DNA of 64,000 nucleotides from Ruania halotolerans (GCF_021049285.1 NZ_CP088017.1:1-64000), one strand, 5' to 3'; shown: positions 1 to 11,926, numbered from the stretch's first letter. The notes: generated by a model from the letters alone, not told the origin. Numbers and translations are program-made.

Positions 1-305
1 AGGGCCCCAGACCCGGTCAAACGTCGCCGCGGTCACCTCGGTCACACAGACGCCGATTGCCTCCACCATCCCCATTCTGAAGATCTTCCTTCCCCTCTGT
101 GGACAACTACTGCTCCCCGACCAGTACTCACAGCAAAGGTCACATCCGCCGGCGCACAGATCCGGCGGCACCTATCCGCGCCAGGACGGGCCTGTGCGTT
201 CGACGCGAAGTTTCACACAGACTGTGGATACAGTTGTGGATCGTCGCGGGATGAGTGAGGCCCGGGCGAACAGCACGATGCCAACTGCGTCCCACAGGGA
301 GTCAA
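1..305. other. Non-coding region upstream of dnaA with DnaA boxes
   Basis: No convincing gene lies here. A near-consensus DnaA box on the minus strand (TGTGGACAA, 98-106) and two further TGTGGAT-type sites near 225-241 are visible. They may be part of the origin or serve in autoregulation of dnaA. The core origin is more likely the dnaA-dnaN gap, where such sites are more numerous. The dnaA ribosome site AGGGAG is at 296-301. Confidence 0.6.
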
Positions 306-1799
306 GTGTCCGAGTCACCCGTGGATCCAACGGATCTGAGCCAGGCATGGGACCGCGCCTTCGAGATCCTCTCTTCGCGTGGTGACCTGGGCGGCGCACA
401 GTTGGGCTTCATCCGACTGACCCGGCCGCTTGGCGTCATCGATGACACGATCTTGCTCGCGGTCCCCAGCGACTTCGCCAAAGACTTCATCGAGACCCGG
501 GCGCGGGAATCGATCATCTCGGCGCTCTCCTCGGCATTGGATCGCACGGTACGCGTGGCTGTCACGGTCGATGCCTCCCTCGAGGACTCCCTGCCCGCCG
601 AGCGGGCACAACCGGCAGCTCACCACCTCGACACCGAATCCCGGCCCGTCGCTGAGCAACGCGGACCTGACATCGCCAGCCCCAGCACACGAGACGAACG
701 CATCCCACCGGCTCGCACCGAACGCGCACCTCGCCCGGATACCTACGCCACCGGCGTGGATCCGCATGCTCGACTGAATCCGAACTACACCTTCGAGACG
801 TTCGTGATCGGGTCAAGCAACCGATTCGCCCATGCGGCCGCGACCGCCGTCGCTGAGGCGCCGGCCAAGGCTTACAACCCGCTGTTCATCTACGGCCAGT
901 CCGGGCTGGGCAAGACACACCTGCTGCACGCGATCGGCCACTACGCCAAGAGTCTCTATCCCGGGATCCGGGTGCGGTACGTCAACTCCGAAGAATTCAC
1001 CAACGACTTCATCAACTCCATCCGGGACGACAAGGCCGAGGCCTTCCAGAAGCGCTACCGCGAAGTCGATGTGCTCCTCATCGACGACATCCAGTTCCTG
1101 CAAGGCAAGGAACAGACGATGGAGGAGTTCTTCCACACGTTCAACACCCTCCACAACGACAACAAGCAGGTGGTGATCACCTCCGATCTGCCTCCCAAGC
1201 ACCTCAACGGCTTCGAGGATCGGATGCGATCCCGGTTCGAATGGGGCCTGATCACCGACGTGCAGCCACCCGACCTGGAGACCCGCATCGCGATCCTCCG
1301 GAAGAAGGCCGGCGCCGAATCACTCCAGGCACCGAGCGACGTTCTCGAGTACATCGCCTCGAAGATCTCTTCCAACATCCGCGAACTTGAGGGGGCCCTC
1401 ATCCGGGTCACTGCCTTCGCAAACCTGAACCGCCAGACCGTGGACCTCTCCCTCGCAGAGATGGTCCTGAAGGACCTGATCACCGACAACGACGGCGCCG
1501 AGATCACCCCATCGGTCATCATGGCCCAGACCTCGTCGTATTTCGGGGTGACGATCGAGGCCCTCTGCAGTGCCGACAGGTCTCGTGTGCTGGTCAACGC
1601 TCGTCAGATCGCCATGTACCTGTGCCGAGAACTCACCGAACTCTCGCTGCCGAAGATCGGTCAGGTTTTCGGCGGCCGCGATCACACCACGGTGATGCAC
1701 GCCAACCGGAAGATCCGGCAGCAGATGGCCGAGCGGCGTTCCACCTTCAACCAGGTGACCGAACTGACAAATCGGATCAAGCAACAGCACCGCAGCTGA
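306..1799 (+). CDS. dnaA: Chromosomal replication initiator protein DnaA
   Basis: Binds DnaA boxes at oriC, opens the duplex and loads the replicative helicase. About 497 residues. An N-terminal interaction domain is followed by a poorly conserved linker (about 90-155), then the AAA+ domain with Walker [10 protein letters not shown] near residue 196 and Walker B LLIDDIQF near 257. The C-terminal DNA-binding domain carries the signature [11 protein letters not shown] near residue 455. I chose GTG 306 because AGGGAG sits just upstream at 296-301 and the product then begins in the usual way ([10 protein letters not shown]). An in-frame ATG at 255 would add 17 unconserved residues. First gene of the dnaA-dnaN-recF-gyrBA block. 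Confidence 0.97.
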   Translation: MSESPVDPTDLSQAWDRAFEILSSRGDLGGAQLGFIRLTRPLGVIDDTILLAVPSDFAKDFIETRARESIISALSSALDRTVRVAVTVDASLEDSLPAERAQPAAHHLDTESRPVAEQRGPDIASPSTRDERIPPARTERAPRPDTYATGVDPHARLNPNYTFETFVIGSSNRFAHAAATAVAEAPAKAYNPLFIYGQSGLGKTHLLHAIGHYAKSLYPGIRVRYVNSEEFTNDFINSIRDDKAEAFQKRYREVDVLLIDDIQFLQGKEQTMEEFFHTFNTLHNDNKQVVITSDLPPKHLNGFEDRMRSRFEWGLITDVQPPDLETRIAILRKKAGAESLQAPSDVLEYIASKISSNIRELEGALIRVTAFANLNRQTVDLSLAEMVLKDLITDNDGAEITPSVIMAQTSSYFGVTIEALCSADRSRVLVNARQIAMYLCRELTELSLPKIGQVFGGRDHTTVMHANRKIRQQMAERRSTFNQVTELTNRIKQQHRS

Positions 1800-2330
1800 C
1801 CGGGCAGGTCCTCCGACCTCCCGCGTACCCGCTCTGACCAGCCACGATGCAGATAGCAACGACGTGATTCATGCACAGATGTGGATGAATCTGTGGATGG
1901 CCGTGGACAGACCCGCACAATCGGTGGACCAATGACATGTTCACCGTGGACGCAGCCTGTGGGTCTTGTCGCCCTGCACAGCTCTCCCGTCACCCTGTGC
2001 AGCGCCGTCCTACTACCCGTCCACACCCGGTTCGCCGCGCTGACCTGCACTGATACGTGTTACCCACAGTGTCCACAACACCGATGATGACGATGACCCT
2101 TCTCTAGGGATGATCGGGTGTGAACAACCACCATTGGATCTGGGGCCGATCCTGCTTCCGAGCACTGGTGTGCTCGCGGGATGTCACTCCAGTCGTCTAC
2201 TGTCGAGTCCAGGCCGTGTGCGCCGTCCGCTGCGCTCGTCGGAATTGACGGGGGAGCATCGTGCACGCCTGCACAGTCACTATGCTCGGGACCCCCGAGT
2301 TCGCATATCGCAAGGAAGAGGGCCGAGATC
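1800..2330. other. Probable oriC (dnaA-dnaN intergenic region)
   Basis: This 531-base gap holds a cluster of DnaA-box-like sites on both strands. On the minus strand: TGTGGATGA (1880-1888), TGTGGATGG (1892-1900) and CGTGGACAG (1902-1910). On the plus strand: CCGTCCACA (2017-2025), TTACCCACA (2060-2068) and GTGTCCACA (2069-2077); the last two abut. Actinobacterial origins usually lie in this gap, so this is the likely oriC. I see no convincing gene here. The dnaN ribosome site AAGGAAGAGG lies at 2311-2320. Confidence 0.75.
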
Positions 2331-3455
2331 GTGAAGTTCAGGGTGGAGCGAGACGTCCTGGCGGACGCCGTCACATGGACCGCACGCACCCTGCCGAGCC
2401 GACCCCCCTCACCTGTACTCGCCGGTGTCCGGCTTGAGGCCGACGCGGAAGGACTTGTGCTCTCCACCTTCGACTACGAGGTCTCCGCGCGGTCGGCCGT
2501 CGTCGCTGACGTGGATGAGCCCGGCTCCGTCCTGGTCTCCGGTCGCCTCCTCGCGGAGATCTCCAAGGCATTACCGAACAAGCCCGTCGAGGTCACGCTC
2601 GAGGGAAGTCGGGTGACGGTCGTCTGCGGATCGTCACGCTTCACTCTGCTCACCATGCCCGTCGAGGACTACCCGACGTTGCCGGAATTGCCGGATGTCA
2701 CCGGCTCGATCGCCGGTGATGCATTCGCTCAGGCGATCTCGCAGGTCACCATGGCTGCCGGCCGGGACGAGACCCTGCCCTTGCTGACCGGGGTACGCGT
2801 CGAGATCGAAGGTGACACCCTGACGATGCTCGCGACCGACCGGTACCGGCTCGCGATGCGTGAGATGACGTGGTCGCCGGCATCGCCGTCGGTCTCCCGC
2901 ATCGCACTGGTCCGCGCCCGCACACTCTCCGATGTTGCGCGTAATCTCTCGAGCGCCGGTTCTATCGAGCTTGCTCTTGCCGACGGTGGCGACATCATCG
3001 GGTTCGAAGCGGGTGGTCGCCGCACGACGTCCCTGTTGGTCGACGGCGAGTACCCGCCCGTTCGGCGTCTCTTCCCGGATCAGACCACCACTCACACAGT
3101 CACCAGCACTCACGAATTGGTCGAGGCCGCCAAACGTGTCGCCCTCGTCGCCGAACGGAATACACCGATCCGACTGTCCTTCAGTGAGGGCCAGGTGGTG
3201 CTCGAAGCAGGTCAGGGTGACGATGCCCAGGCCTCGGAAGTTCTCGAATCCACACTCGTCGGTGAAGAGATCTCCACAGCGTTCAACCCGCAGTATCTGC
3301 TCGACGGCTTGAGCGCCTTGAACACCGATTTTGTCCGCCTCTCCTTCACCCATCCCTCGAAGCCCGCGGTCATGACCGGTCAGGACGACGCCGACGGCTC
3401 CGACCACGCCGAGGAATTCCGCTATCTCCTGATGCCGATCCGATTCGGCGCCTGA
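2331..3455 (+). CDS. dnaN: DNA polymerase III sliding clamp (beta subunit)
   Basis: Ring-shaped processivity factor that tethers the replicative polymerase to DNA. About 374 residues, the usual length, built of three clamp domains. Family sequence is clear in MKFRVERDVLADAVTW at the start, TDRYRLAMRE in the middle domain and the C-terminal end LLMPIRFGA. I chose GTG 2331 because AAGGAAGAGG lies about 10 bases upstream and the product then starts exactly where clamps start. The reading frame stays open upstream to 2181, but that extension shows no clamp similarity and would run into oriC. Confidence 0.97.
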   Translation: MKFRVERDVLADAVTWTARTLPSRPPSPVLAGVRLEADAEGLVLSTFDYEVSARSAVVADVDEPGSVLVSGRLLAEISKALPNKPVEVTLEGSRVTVVCGSSRFTLLTMPVEDYPTLPELPDVTGSIAGDAFAQAISQVTMAAGRDETLPLLTGVRVEIEGDTLTMLATDRYRLAMREMTWSPASPSVSRIALVRARTLSDVARNLSSAGSIELALADGGDIIGFEAGGRRTTSLLVDGEYPPVRRLFPDQTTTHTVTSTHELVEAAKRVALVAERNTPIRLSFSEGQVVLEAGQGDDAQASEVLESTLVGEEISTAFNPQYLLDGLSALNTDFVRLSFTHPSKPAVMTGQDDADGSDHAEEFRYLLMPIRFGA

Positions 3456-3485
3456 GCAACCACCGCACTGCGCAAGGAGCCTGTG

Positions 3486-4382
3486 ATGCACGTCGGACTC
3501 GTCGGCCTCGGCAAGATGGGTGGCAACATGCGCGATCGCATGCGTGCCAAGGGCTTGCGGGTCACCGGATTCGACCAGAATCCCGAGATCAGTGATGTGT
3601 CCTCGTTGGATGAGCTCGTCAACGCTCTGGGCGAGGACGCTCGTGTGGTGTGGGTGATGGTCCCGGCCGGTGAGATCACCGAATCAGTCATCAGTGAACT
3701 TGCCACCGTGATGCGCTCCGGCGATGTGATCATCGATGGCGGGAACTCCAAGTACACCGACGACCTACGCCGCGTCTCCGAGCTCGCCGAACGCGGGATC
3801 GGCTACGTCGATGCGGGAGTTTCCGGCGGGATCTGGGGTGAGGCGAACGGCTACGGCCTGATGGTGGGCGGCTCGGACGAGACCGTTGCCTCGCTGATGC
3901 CGATCTTCGATGCCCTACGCCCCGATGGCCCGCGACACGAGGGTTTCGTTCACGCCGGCCCCGTGGGAGCGGGCCACTACGCCAAGATGGTGCACAACGG
4001 CATCGAGTACGGCGTGATGCAGGCGTACGCCGAGGGGTACGAGATCCTTGCCGCCCGGGATGACCTGATCGGTGATGTCGGTGCCGTTTTCGAGGCATGG
4101 CAACGGGGCACCGTGGTGCGCTCATGGCTGCTCGAACTCCTCGTGAAGGCGCTGAACGAGGACCCCGATCTGGATGAGATTCGCGGGTATGTCGCCGATT
4201 CCGGTGAGGGCCGGTGGACGGTGGAGGAGGCGATCCAGCAGGCGGTGCCGGCACCGGTGATCAGTGCTGCGCTCTTCGCCCGGTTCGACTCACGGCAAGA
4301 GGACTCACCAGCGATGAAGGCAGTCGCTGCCCTGCGCAATCAGTTCGGTGGGCACGCCACCCAGCCGTCCGCCGATGGCTGA
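3486..4382 (+). CDS. gnd: 6-phosphogluconate dehydrogenase, decarboxylating (short form)
   Basis: Oxidises 6-phosphogluconate to ribulose 5-phosphate and CO2 in the pentose phosphate pathway. About 298 residues, the short form common between dnaN and recF in actinobacteria rather than the 470-residue type. The Rossmann motif GLGKMGGNM is at the N-terminus, the substrate-site motif IIDGGNSKY near residue 80 and the catalytic helix GAGHYAKMVHNGIEYG near 160. ATG 3486 is preferred to the adjoining GTG 3483 because AAGGAG at 3474-3479 is then six bases away. Tightly packed between dnaN and recF. Confidence 0.92.
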   Translation: MHVGLVGLGKMGGNMRDRMRAKGLRVTGFDQNPEISDVSSLDELVNALGEDARVVWVMVPAGEITESVISELATVMRSGDVIIDGGNSKYTDDLRRVSELAERGIGYVDAGVSGGIWGEANGYGLMVGGSDETVASLMPIFDALRPDGPRHEGFVHAGPVGAGHYAKMVHNGIEYGVMQAYAEGYEILAARDDLIGDVGAVFEAWQRGTVVRSWLLELLVKALNEDPDLDEIRGYVADSGEGRWTVEEAIQQAVPAPVISAALFARFDSRQEDSPAMKAVAALRNQFGGHATQPSADG

Positions 4383-4401
4383 AGGAGTCTGACCGACCGG
4401 C

Positions 4402-5592
4402 ATGTACGTCTCTGACCTCGCGCTGACTGACTTCCGCTCCTACCGCGAGGCCCTGCTGTCTCTGGACCCGGGAATCACAGCGTTCGTCGGTCCGAATGGT
4501 CAGGGCAAGACGAATCTCGTCGAGTCATTGGGGTATCTGTCCACCTTCTCCTCTCATCGAGTCGCCTCCGATGCTGCCCTGGTGCGCCACGGCGCTGCGC
4601 GCGGGATCATCCAGGCGAAGGTGATGCGTGACGGGCGGGCCTCGGTACTCGAACTGGAACTGGTGGCGGGGAAGGCGAACCGGGCTCGCCTCAACCGGGC
4701 GCCACTACCCCGCACCCGTGAGCTACTCGGCATACTGCGCACCGTGGTCTTCGCTCCCGAGGATCTGTCCCTGGTCAAAGGCGACCCGGACGGTCGACGA
4801 CGCTTTCTCGATGAACTGTTGGTGCTACTGAGCCCGAAATTGGCCGGTGTGCGATCCGACTACGAACGGGTGGTCCGCCAGCGCAACGCGCTGCTGAAGT
4901 CTGCAGCGGGAGCTCGCAAGAGTGGAGCGAGCGGTGACCTGCGCACATTGGATGTCTGGGACGAGAAGGCGGCCAAAGCCGGTGCTGAGCTCATCGCTGC
5001 TCGGGTGAGGGTGCTCCACGGTCTGCGCCCGCACATCGAATCCGCCTATGAGCGCGTGAGCTCACAGCAGAGCGTGGCGTCGGTGATCTACCGGGCGAGT
5101 GTGCAGCAGGTGATGAGCCCGGAACGTGCTGAACTCGACGGTGCCAGCCAGGAGGAGGGTGAGAGCACGCTCACCAACGCAGACCTGGTGGAGGCCCAAC
5201 TGCTGGAGGCCATGTCCCGGTTGCGGCCGAAGGAGATCGAGCGTGGCGTCAGCCTTGTTGGCCCACATCGGGACGAACTGGAACTGCGGCTCGGTGAACT
5301 GCCGGCGAAGGGATACGCCTCCCACGGGGAGTCGTGGTCGCTCGCCCTCGCCCTCCGCTTGGCCAGTTATGAGCTGCTCAAAGCCGATGACTGGGACGCT
5401 GACGGCGAACCTGTCCTCATCCTCGACGACGTCTTCGCTGAACTGGACACCCGCCGGCGCCGACGGCTCTCCGAGGTGGTCGCGAACGCCCAGCAGGTAT
5501 TGATCACGTCCGCGGTGGCCGAGGACGTTCCCGAAGAGCTCGACGGTGCCCGTGTGGACGTAATGGACTCGGTGATCACCCGTGTCCGATGA
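4402..5592 (+). CDS. recF: DNA replication and repair protein RecF
   Basis: SMC-like ATPase that helps load RecA at single-stranded gaps. About 396 residues. It starts with the typical [14 protein letters not shown], has Walker [11 protein letters not shown] near residue 31, a LVGPHRDEL segment near 287 and Walker [12 protein letters not shown] near 340. The ribosome site GAAGGAG is at 4381-4387. The stop codon lies inside the next gene (11-base overlap), so the two are translationally linked. Confidence 0.95.
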   Translation: MYVSDLALTDFRSYREALLSLDPGITAFVGPNGQGKTNLVESLGYLSTFSSHRVASDAALVRHGAARGIIQAKVMRDGRASVLELELVAGKANRARLNRAPLPRTRELLGILRTVVFAPEDLSLVKGDPDGRRRFLDELLVLLSPKLAGVRSDYERVVRQRNALLKSAAGARKSGASGDLRTLDVWDEKAAKAGAELIAARVRVLHGLRPHIESAYERVSSQQSVASVIYRASVQQVMSPERAELDGASQEEGESTLTNADLVEAQLLEAMSRLRPKEIERGVSLVGPHRDELELRLGELPAKGYASHGESWSLALALRLASYELLKADDWDADGEPVLILDDVFAELDTRRRRRLSEVVANAQQVLITSAVAEDVPEELDGARVDVMDSVITRVR

Positions 5593-6187
5593 GCCGGAAG
5601 CGGGAACGGGAGCCTCCGATGGTCTCGGGGACGGCACATCCGAGGAAAAGCTCCACGACGGCGGCCCGGCCGAGAATCGTGATCAGGCGGCCCAGTCGGC
5701 ACTCGCCCGAGCACGGGACGCCGCTCGTGCGAAGGGATTGCGTACGGCGCGTCCAGGCACACGGCCAGGGCGCACACTGCGCCGTCACGACGGCGTGGCA
5801 TTCGAGGCTGCGCCTGGGCACGGAACAGGTCGCGACCCCGCACCGCTGGGGGCCACGGTCGAATCTCTGGCCCGTCAACTCGGCTGGAACCAACCCCTCT
5901 CCGTGGGTGGCGTGATCGGGCGGTGGCGAGAGGTTGTCGGTGATCAGATTGCCGACCATTGCACGCCGGAAACATTCTCTGACGGCGTGCTGGTGGTACG
6001 AGCAGATTCCACGGCCTGGGCCACCCAGATCCGGCTCCTGGGCCCGCAGCTGGACCGACGGCTGGCCGAGGAGGTGGGTGAGGGCGTTGTCACCAGCATC
6101 CAGGTGCTCGGCCCCGGCGGACCGACCTGGCGGAAGGGGCCTCGTGTGGCCCCCGGAGGTCGAGGACCGCGCGACACGTACGGATGA
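5582..6187 (+). CDS. dciA: DciA-type helicase loader (DUF721)
   Basis: A DUF721 protein of about 201 residues placed between recF and gyrB, the same position as mycobacterial Rv0004. Members of this family (DciA) help load the replicative helicase DnaB in bacteria that lack DnaC or DnaI. The first 90 residues are low-complexity and charged. The conserved DUF721 core follows from about residue 95, with [12 protein letters not shown] and the later segment [16 protein letters not shown]. The GTG start at 5582 overlaps the end of recF. The helicase-loader role is known for the family, not shown for this protein. Confidence 0.85.
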   Translation: MSDEPEAGTGASDGLGDGTSEEKLHDGGPAENRDQAAQSALARARDAARAKGLRTARPGTRPGRTLRRHDGVAFEAAPGHGTGRDPAPLGATVESLARQLGWNQPLSVGGVIGRWREVVGDQIADHCTPETFSDGVLVVRADSTAWATQIRLLGPQLDRRLAEEVGEGVVTSIQVLGPGGPTWRKGPRVAPGGRGPRDTYG

Positions 6188-6382
6188 CTCGCCGCAGGGA
6201 AGCACCAGGGTGTGGATAAGGGTGTGGATATTCGTCTGTTTCGGCAGGTGAGGGGTAGAATCGTGGGAACTGTCCGGGATCTGTGGACTTGCTCCACGGC
6301 CACCCGGACCTGCACATGCCTGCCCCGCTCGTAGCGGACCACCGGGGGTGCGCACCGATGACGATAGGAGAGCCAGGAGAAC

Positions 6383-8419
6383 GTGGCTGACGAGACGCCC
6401 CCGCCAGTAGCCGGGCAGAACCCCGCCGGATCATCTGGCTATGACGCCATCAACATCACCGTTCTCGAAGGGCTCGAAGCGGTCCGCAAGCGACCAGGGA
6501 TGTACATCGGGTCCACCGGTGAGCGTGGCCTGCACCACCTGGTGTATGAGGTGGTGGACAACGCCGTCGATGAGGCGCTCGCCGGATACTGCGATCACGT
6601 GCAGATCACCCTACTTGCCGATGGTGGCGTGCGGGTGATCGACAACGGGCGAGGGATTCCCGTGGCCATGCACCCGACCGAGGGTCGCCCCACGGTTGAA
6701 GTGGTCATGACGGTCTTGCACGCCGGCGGGAAGTTCGGTGGCGGCGGATACGCCGTCTCCGGCGGTCTGCACGGGGTGGGTATTTCCGTGGTGAACGCTC
6801 TGTCCTCACGTGTGGTCACCGAGGTCAGCCGCGATGGCTACCACTGGCGTCAGGACTTTTCCGACGGCGGTGCTCCCCTCGGAGAGTTGCAGCGCCTGGG
6901 TGCCACGGACGAGACGGGGACGACCCAGACGTTCTGGGCGGACCCCACGATCTTCGAGACCACTGACTATGACTTCGAGACACTGCGCTCGCGGATGCAG
7001 CAGTATGCCTTCCTGAACAAGGGGCTGCGCATCACCATCACCGATGAGCGGCACAGTGACACCGATGATGAGGTGGCCGGTGAGAAGGACAGCGCTCACG
7101 AGAACCAGGGTCACTCGAAGTCAGTCAGCTACAAATACGACAATGGCCTGATCGACTACGTCACTCACCTGAACGCCTCCAAGCGCACTGAACTGGTGCA
7201 CCCCGAGGTCATCTCCTTCGAGACAGAGGACGTGGAGCGCACGATCTCCCTCGAGATCGCGATGCAGTGGACCGGTGCGTACTCGGAGAGCGTGCACACC
7301 TATGCCAACACCATCAACACCTCTGAGGGCGGTACCCACGAAGAGGGGTTCCGTTCGGCACTGACCACGCTGGTGAACCGTTACGCGCGGGAGAACAAGC
7401 TACTCAGGGAGAAGGATGAGAACCTCACCGGTGACGATATCCGGGAGGGCCTGACCGCCGTCATCTCCATCAAGCTCGGCGAACCGCAGTTCGAGGGGCA
7501 GACGAAGACCAAACTCGGCAACACCGAGGCGCGGACATTCACGCAGAAGGTGGTCTTCGATCAGTTCGGCGACTGGCTCGAAAGCCACCCGAACGAGGCC
7601 AAGGACATCATCCGCAAGGCCGTGCAGGCATCGGTGGCACGGCTCGCCGCCCGCAAGGCTCGTGAGGCGACCCGCCGCAAGGGGTTGCTCGAGGGCGGGG
7701 GCTTGCCGGGCAAGTTGAAGGACTGTTCCAGTAGGGATGCCTCGAGGTCTGAGGTGTTCATCGTGGAGGGTGACTCGGCCGGTGGTTCAGCCGTGCAGGG
7801 GCGCAACCCGGAGACGCAGGCGATTCTGCCGATCCGCGGAAAGATCCTGAACGTGCAGAAGGCACGGGTGGACAAGGCCCTCGCGAACCAGGAAGTGCAG
7901 GCGCTCATCACCGCGTTCGGTACCGGGATCGGCGAAGATTTCGACGTCGCCAAGCTGCGTTACCACAAGGTCGTGCTGATGGCGGATGCCGATGTGGACG
8001 GACAGCACATCTGCACGCTGTTGCTCACACTGCTGTTCCGGTACATGCGCCCCCTGATCGAGGGCGGGTACGTCTACCTCGCGCAGCCGCCGCTGTACCG
8101 GATCAAGTGGACCAATGCTCCGCACCAGTACGTCTTCACTGACAAGGAGCGCGACGTGATGCTGGCCGAGGGTCTGGCGAAGAACCACCGCCTGCCCAAG
8201 GAAACCGGGATCCAGCGGTACAAGGGCCTCGGGGAGATGGATTACAAGGAACTGTGGGAGACCACCATGGATCCCGATACCCGCACACTGCGCCAGGTGA
8301 CCATCGGGGAAGCAGCGGCCGCGGACGAGATCTTCTCCATCCTCATGGGCGAGGACGTCGAATCACGCCGCTCGTTCATCCAGCGCAACGCCCATGACGT
8401 GCGTTTCCTCGACGTCTGA
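6383..8419 (+). CDS. gyrB: DNA gyrase subunit B
   Basis: ATPase subunit of gyrase, which introduces negative supercoils. About 678 residues, full length. The GHKL ATPase domain is marked by [15 protein letters not shown] near residue 32, VVDNAVDEA near 57 and [14 protein letters not shown] near 128. The TOPRIM domain carries EGDSAGGSA near 457 and DADVDGQHI near 535. GTG 6383 follows AGGAG at 6375-6379. The gene is followed 14 bases later by gyrA, so gyrBA form an operon. Most of 6188-6382 is non-coding leader. Confidence 0.97.
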   Translation: MADETPPPVAGQNPAGSSGYDAINITVLEGLEAVRKRPGMYIGSTGERGLHHLVYEVVDNAVDEALAGYCDHVQITLLADGGVRVIDNGRGIPVAMHPTEGRPTVEVVMTVLHAGGKFGGGGYAVSGGLHGVGISVVNALSSRVVTEVSRDGYHWRQDFSDGGAPLGELQRLGATDETGTTQTFWADPTIFETTDYDFETLRSRMQQYAFLNKGLRITITDERHSDTDDEVAGEKDSAHENQGHSKSVSYKYDNGLIDYVTHLNASKRTELVHPEVISFETEDVERTISLEIAMQWTGAYSESVHTYANTINTSEGGTHEEGFRSALTTLVNRYARENKLLREKDENLTGDDIREGLTAVISIKLGEPQFEGQTKTKLGNTEARTFTQKVVFDQFGDWLESHPNEAKDIIRKAVQASVARLAARKAREATRRKGLLEGGGLPGKLKDCSSRDASRSEVFIVEGDSAGGSAVQGRNPETQAILPIRGKILNVQKARVDKALANQEVQALITAFGTGIGEDFDVAKLRYHKVVLMADADVDGQHICTLLLTLLFRYMRPLIEGGYVYLAQPPLYRIKWTNAPHQYVFTDKERDVMLAEGLAKNHRLPKETGIQRYKGLGEMDYKELWETTMDPDTRTLRQVTIGEAAAADEIFSILMGEDVESRRSFIQRNAHDVRFLDV

Positions 8420-8433
8420 GTAAGGACCTTTTC

Positions 8434-11097
8434 GTGACTGACGATCTCACCCCCATGCCCGACGACGCTGCGGAAGTGATCACCGACCGCATCGAGCAGG
8501 TGGACCTGCAACTGGAGATGCAGCGGTCCTACCTCGACTACGCAATGAGCGTGATCGTGGGCCGCGCGCTGCCCAGCGTCCAGGACGGTCTCAAGCCGGT
8601 GCACCGGCGCATCCTCTATGCGATGTTCGACGGCGGATACCGCCCGGACTCCTCCTTCTCCAAGTGCTCACGTGTGGTGGGCGACGTGATGGGTCAGTTC
8701 CACCCGCACGGAGACAGCGCCATCTATGACGCGATGGTTCGCCTCGTGCAGCCGTGGGCGATGCGGTACCCGCTGGTGGCCGGTCAGGGGAACTTCGGTT
8801 CTGCTGGCAATGACGCCGCAGCCGCCCCGCGGTACACCGAGTGCAAAATGGCACCGCTTGCGCTCGAGATGGTGCGCGACATTGACAAGAACACGGTCGA
8901 TTTCGGTGACAACTACGACGGGAAGACGAAGGAACCCCTCGTCTTGCCGGCCCGATTCCCCAACCTTCTCGTCAACGGCAGTTCAGGGATCGCCGTCGGG
9001 ATGGCCACGAACATTCCCCCGCACAATCTGCGGGAAGTGGCCGACGGCGTGCACTGGTTGCTGGAGCACCCCGAGGCGACACCGGAGGAACTTCTCGCCG
9101 CACTCCTGCAGCGCATCAAGGGGCCGGACTTCCCGACGGGCGCGCAGGTACTCGGCCTGCGCGGGATCGAGGATGCGTACCGCACTGGTCGCGGCTCGAT
9201 CACGATGCGCGCGGTGGTGGAGGTCGAGGAACTCCAGGGCCGTACGTGTTTGGTGGTCAGTGAGCTGCCCTACCAGGTGAACCCGGACAACCTGGCAGCG
9301 AAGATCGCTGATCTGGTGCGTGATGGGCGGATGCAGGGAATCGCCGACATCCGGGACGAGACCTCCGGTCGAGCCGGGCAGCGCCTGGTGATCGTGCTCA
9401 AGCGCGACGCTGTGGCGAAGGTAGTGCTGAACAACCTGTACAAGCACACCCAGTTGCAGGACAACTTCGGAGCGAACATGCTCGCCCTGGTGGACGGCGT
9501 GCCACGCACCCTGAGCCTGGATGCCTTCATCCGGCACTGGGTCGCCCACCAGATCGATGTGATCGTGCGGCGCACCGAGTTCCTGCTGAAGCAGGCTGAG
9601 GATCGAATCCACATTCTGCGGGGGCTCATGAAGGCCCTCGATGCACTCGACGAGGTCATCGCGCTGATCCGGCGCTCGCCCACGGTCGACGAGGCGCGCA
9701 CAGGTCTGCGCGAGCTGCTCGACATTGACGAGATCCAGGCGAACGCGATTCTGGAGATGCAGTTGCGGCGCCTGGCTGCGCTGGAGCGGCAGAAGATCCT
9801 GGACCAGTTCAAGGCGCTGGAAACCGAGATCGCCGACTACAAGGACATTCTCGGATCCCCCGAGCGGCAGCGCCGGATCATCGGCGAAGAGCTCACCCAG
9901 ATCGTGGACAAGTACGGCGACGAGCGCCGTTCCACCATCCTCCCCTTCGATGGCGAGATGTCCATCGAGGACCTCATTCCCGAAGAGGACGTGGTGGTCA
10001 CGATCACGCGGGGTGGGTATGCCAAGCGCACCCGCACCGACAGCTACCGTGCCCAGCACCGTGGCGGCAAGGGGGTGCGCGGTGCCCAGTTGCGCGGTGA
10101 CGACGTGGTGGATCACTTCTACGTGACCACCACCCACCATTGGCTGCTGTTCTTCACCAACCTGGGCCGCGTGTACCGGGCGAAGGCCTATGAACTGCCG
10201 GAGAGCGGTCGTGACGCCAAGGGGCAGCATGTGGCGAATCTGCTCGCCTTCCAGCCTGGTGAGAAGATCGCCCAGGTGCTCGATCTGCGCGACTATGACC
10301 AGAGCGAGTACCTGGTGCTCGCCACGAAGAGCGGGCTGGTGAAGAAGACTCGCCTGAGCGAGTACGACTCCTCCCGCACCGGTGGCGTAATCGCCATCAA
10401 CCTGCGCTCGGATGAGTCGGGTGAGGTCGACGAAGTCGTCGCTGCGCGGTTGGTGAACTCCGACGACGATCTGCTGCTGGTTTCCCGGAAGGGACAGTCG
10501 CTGCGTTTCACCGCGACCGACGAGGCACTGCGCCCGATGGGCCGGGCGACATCGGGTGTGACGGGGATGAAATTCCGGGATGAGGATTCTCTCCTCTCCC
10601 TGGATGTGGTCCGCGAGGACTCCGACCTCTTCGTGGTGACCGAGGGCGGCTTCGGTAAGCGCACCCGGGTGAGTGAGTACCGCGTGCAGGGGCGCGGCGG
10701 CCTGGGCATCAAGGTCGCGAACCTCGTTGAGGCACGTGGCGATCTCGTGGGTGCGTTGATCACCGGACCGGAGGATCAGGTGCTCGTGATCATGGAGAAG
10801 GGCAAGATCGTGCGCACCGCCGTCTCCGAGGTCAATCTCACCGGACGCAACACCCAGGGCGTCACGTTCGCCAAGCCGGATACGGGCGACCGGATCATTG
10901 CGATCGCACGCAATGTCGAGACGGCAGTCGAGGCTGAGGTTGAGGAAATCGAGGCCGAGTCACCTGACGGCGCTGCCCCGGCCGGGGAGTCCGGCGACGG
11001 CGCGGTTCCAGTGATCGATGCCACGGGGAGTACCGATGACGCGGGCGATGGCGTACCGTCAGGCGAGTCATCTGGTGAAGGGCAGGAAGAGAGCTGA
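8434..11097 (+). CDS. gyrA: DNA gyrase subunit A
   Basis: DNA-cleaving subunit of gyrase, about 887 residues. The catalytic tyrosine is Y134 in AAPRYTEC. The quinolone-resistance region reads [12 protein letters not shown], with Ser and Asp at the positions equivalent to E. coli S83 and D87, so no classic resistance change is present. The C-terminal pinwheel carries a GyrA box reading QHRGGKG, a slight variant of the usual QRRGGKG. An acidic, Glu/Gly/Asp-rich tail covers roughly the last 60 residues. The last base of the stop codon is the first base of the next gene's ATG. Confidence 0.97.
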   Translation: MTDDLTPMPDDAAEVITDRIEQVDLQLEMQRSYLDYAMSVIVGRALPSVQDGLKPVHRRILYAMFDGGYRPDSSFSKCSRVVGDVMGQFHPHGDSAIYDAMVRLVQPWAMRYPLVAGQGNFGSAGNDAAAAPRYTECKMAPLALEMVRDIDKNTVDFGDNYDGKTKEPLVLPARFPNLLVNGSSGIAVGMATNIPPHNLREVADGVHWLLEHPEATPEELLAALLQRIKGPDFPTGAQVLGLRGIEDAYRTGRGSITMRAVVEVEELQGRTCLVVSELPYQVNPDNLAAKIADLVRDGRMQGIADIRDETSGRAGQRLVIVLKRDAVAKVVLNNLYKHTQLQDNFGANMLALVDGVPRTLSLDAFIRHWVAHQIDVIVRRTEFLLKQAEDRIHILRGLMKALDALDEVIALIRRSPTVDEARTGLRELLDIDEIQANAILEMQLRRLAALERQKILDQFKALETEIADYKDILGSPERQRRIIGEELTQIVDKYGDERRSTILPFDGEMSIEDLIPEEDVVVTITRGGYAKRTRTDSYRAQHRGGKGVRGAQLRGDDVVDHFYVTTTHHWLLFFTNLGRVYRAKAYELPESGRDAKGQHVANLLAFQPGEKIAQVLDLRDYDQSEYLVLATKSGLVKKTRLSEYDSSRTGGVIAINLRSDESGEVDEVVAARLVNSDDDLLLVSRKGQSLRFTATDEALRPMGRATSGVTGMKFRDEDSLLSLDVVREDSDLFVVTEGGFGKRTRVSEYRVQGRGGLGIKVANLVEARGDLVGALITGPEDQVLVIMEKGKIVRTAVSEVNLTGRNTQGVTFAKPDTGDRIIAIARNVETAVEAEVEEIEAESPDGAAPAGESGDGAVPVIDATGSTDDAGDGVPSGESSGEGQEES

Positions 11098-11711
11098 TGA
11101 GCGAGCAGACGTCGAAGACGGGCGCACCACCCGTGCGCACCTCGACCAGATCCTTCAGCCCAGCAGAGCGGCCTCCCTCCGTGCCGCCGCAGTCCGTGCC
11201 GCCGCAGTCGGGCCAGCAGCAGTCTGGGCAACGATCCGGAGGGGCGAATGCCGCGCCGGCCACCGGCTCGTCATGGGCGGCGACCTCGCGTGAGCAGGGA
11301 GCAGACCGCCCCTCGGGTGCGCCGGCGGCGGAGCAGGCAGAGGGCGGTGGCCCGCGCCGGGTCCGGCTCGCCGTGTCCCGCATTGACCCGTGGTCGGTGA
11401 TGAAGCTGACGTTCCTGCTCTCGATCGCGATCGGGATCGGGATCGTGGTGGCCACCGCGGTGGTGTGGGGTGTGCTCAACTCCATGGGTGTGTTCGCCGA
11501 GATGCAGGGGCTCATCGCAGAGGTGGGCGCTATGGCGCAGTTCGGTGAGTTGCTCGAGTATCTCGAGTTCTCCCGGGTGCTCTCCGTTGCGACAGTGATC
11601 GCGATCGTGGACGTCGTGCTCCTGACGGCGCTCGCCACGCTCGGTGCCTTCGTGTACAACGTGGTTGCTGCCATGGTGGGCGGATTGCACCTGACCCTGA
11701 CGGACGACTGA
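11097..11711 (+). CDS. DUF3566 membrane protein downstream of gyrA
   Basis: About 204 residues. The first 95 residues are Pro/Gln/Ser-rich and look disordered, including a PPQSVPPQSGQQQSGQ stretch. The C-terminal half is the DUF3566 domain: RRVRLAVSRIDPWSVMKLTF, two hydrophobic helices (about 103-124 and 165-185) and a loop between them. This family sits directly after gyrA in many actinobacteria, including M. tuberculosis Rv0007. Its role is not established. The ATG overlaps the gyrA stop by one base, so it is co-transcribed with gyrBA. Confidence 0.88.
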   Translation: MSEQTSKTGAPPVRTSTRSFSPAERPPSVPPQSVPPQSGQQQSGQRSGGANAAPATGSSWAATSREQGADRPSGAPAAEQAEGGGPRRVRLAVSRIDPWSVMKLTFLLSIAIGIGIVVATAVVWGVLNSMGVFAEMQGLIAEVGAMAQFGELLEYLEFSRVLSVATVIAIVDVVLLTALATLGAFVYNVVAAMVGGLHLTLTDD

Positions 11712-11827
11712 TCTCACCTCGGCGTGCCCAAGCAGACGTGATCAGTTCCACGCCGATACGTTTTGGAGGCGGCGGGCGCGCTGGGGTAGTCTCTGGGGGC
11801 GCCCTGGCGGGAAACTCCCGGGGTAAG

Positions 11828-11901
11828 GGGCCTATAGCTCAGACGGTTAGAGCGCTTCCCTGATAAGGAAGAGGTCGCTGGTTCGAGTCCAGCTAGGCCC
11901 A
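11828..11901 (+). tRNA. tRNA-Ile (GAT)
   Basis: The cloverleaf is clear. Acceptor GGGCCTA pairs with TAGGCCC, followed by discriminator A. The D-arm is AGCTCAGACGGTTAGAGC. The anticodon stem CTTCC/GGAAG encloses a loop with anticodon GAT. The T-arm is CTGG-TTCGAGT-CCAG. CCA is not encoded. tRNA-Ile followed by tRNA-Ala after gyrA is the usual actinobacterial order. Confidence 0.97.
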
Positions 11902-11926
11902 CGTCCACAGCACGGAGGGAGACGAT

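Noticed and set aside
255-305. ATG 255 as the dnaA start
   Set aside because: No ribosome site and extra unconserved residues; GTG 306 with AGGGAG fits better.
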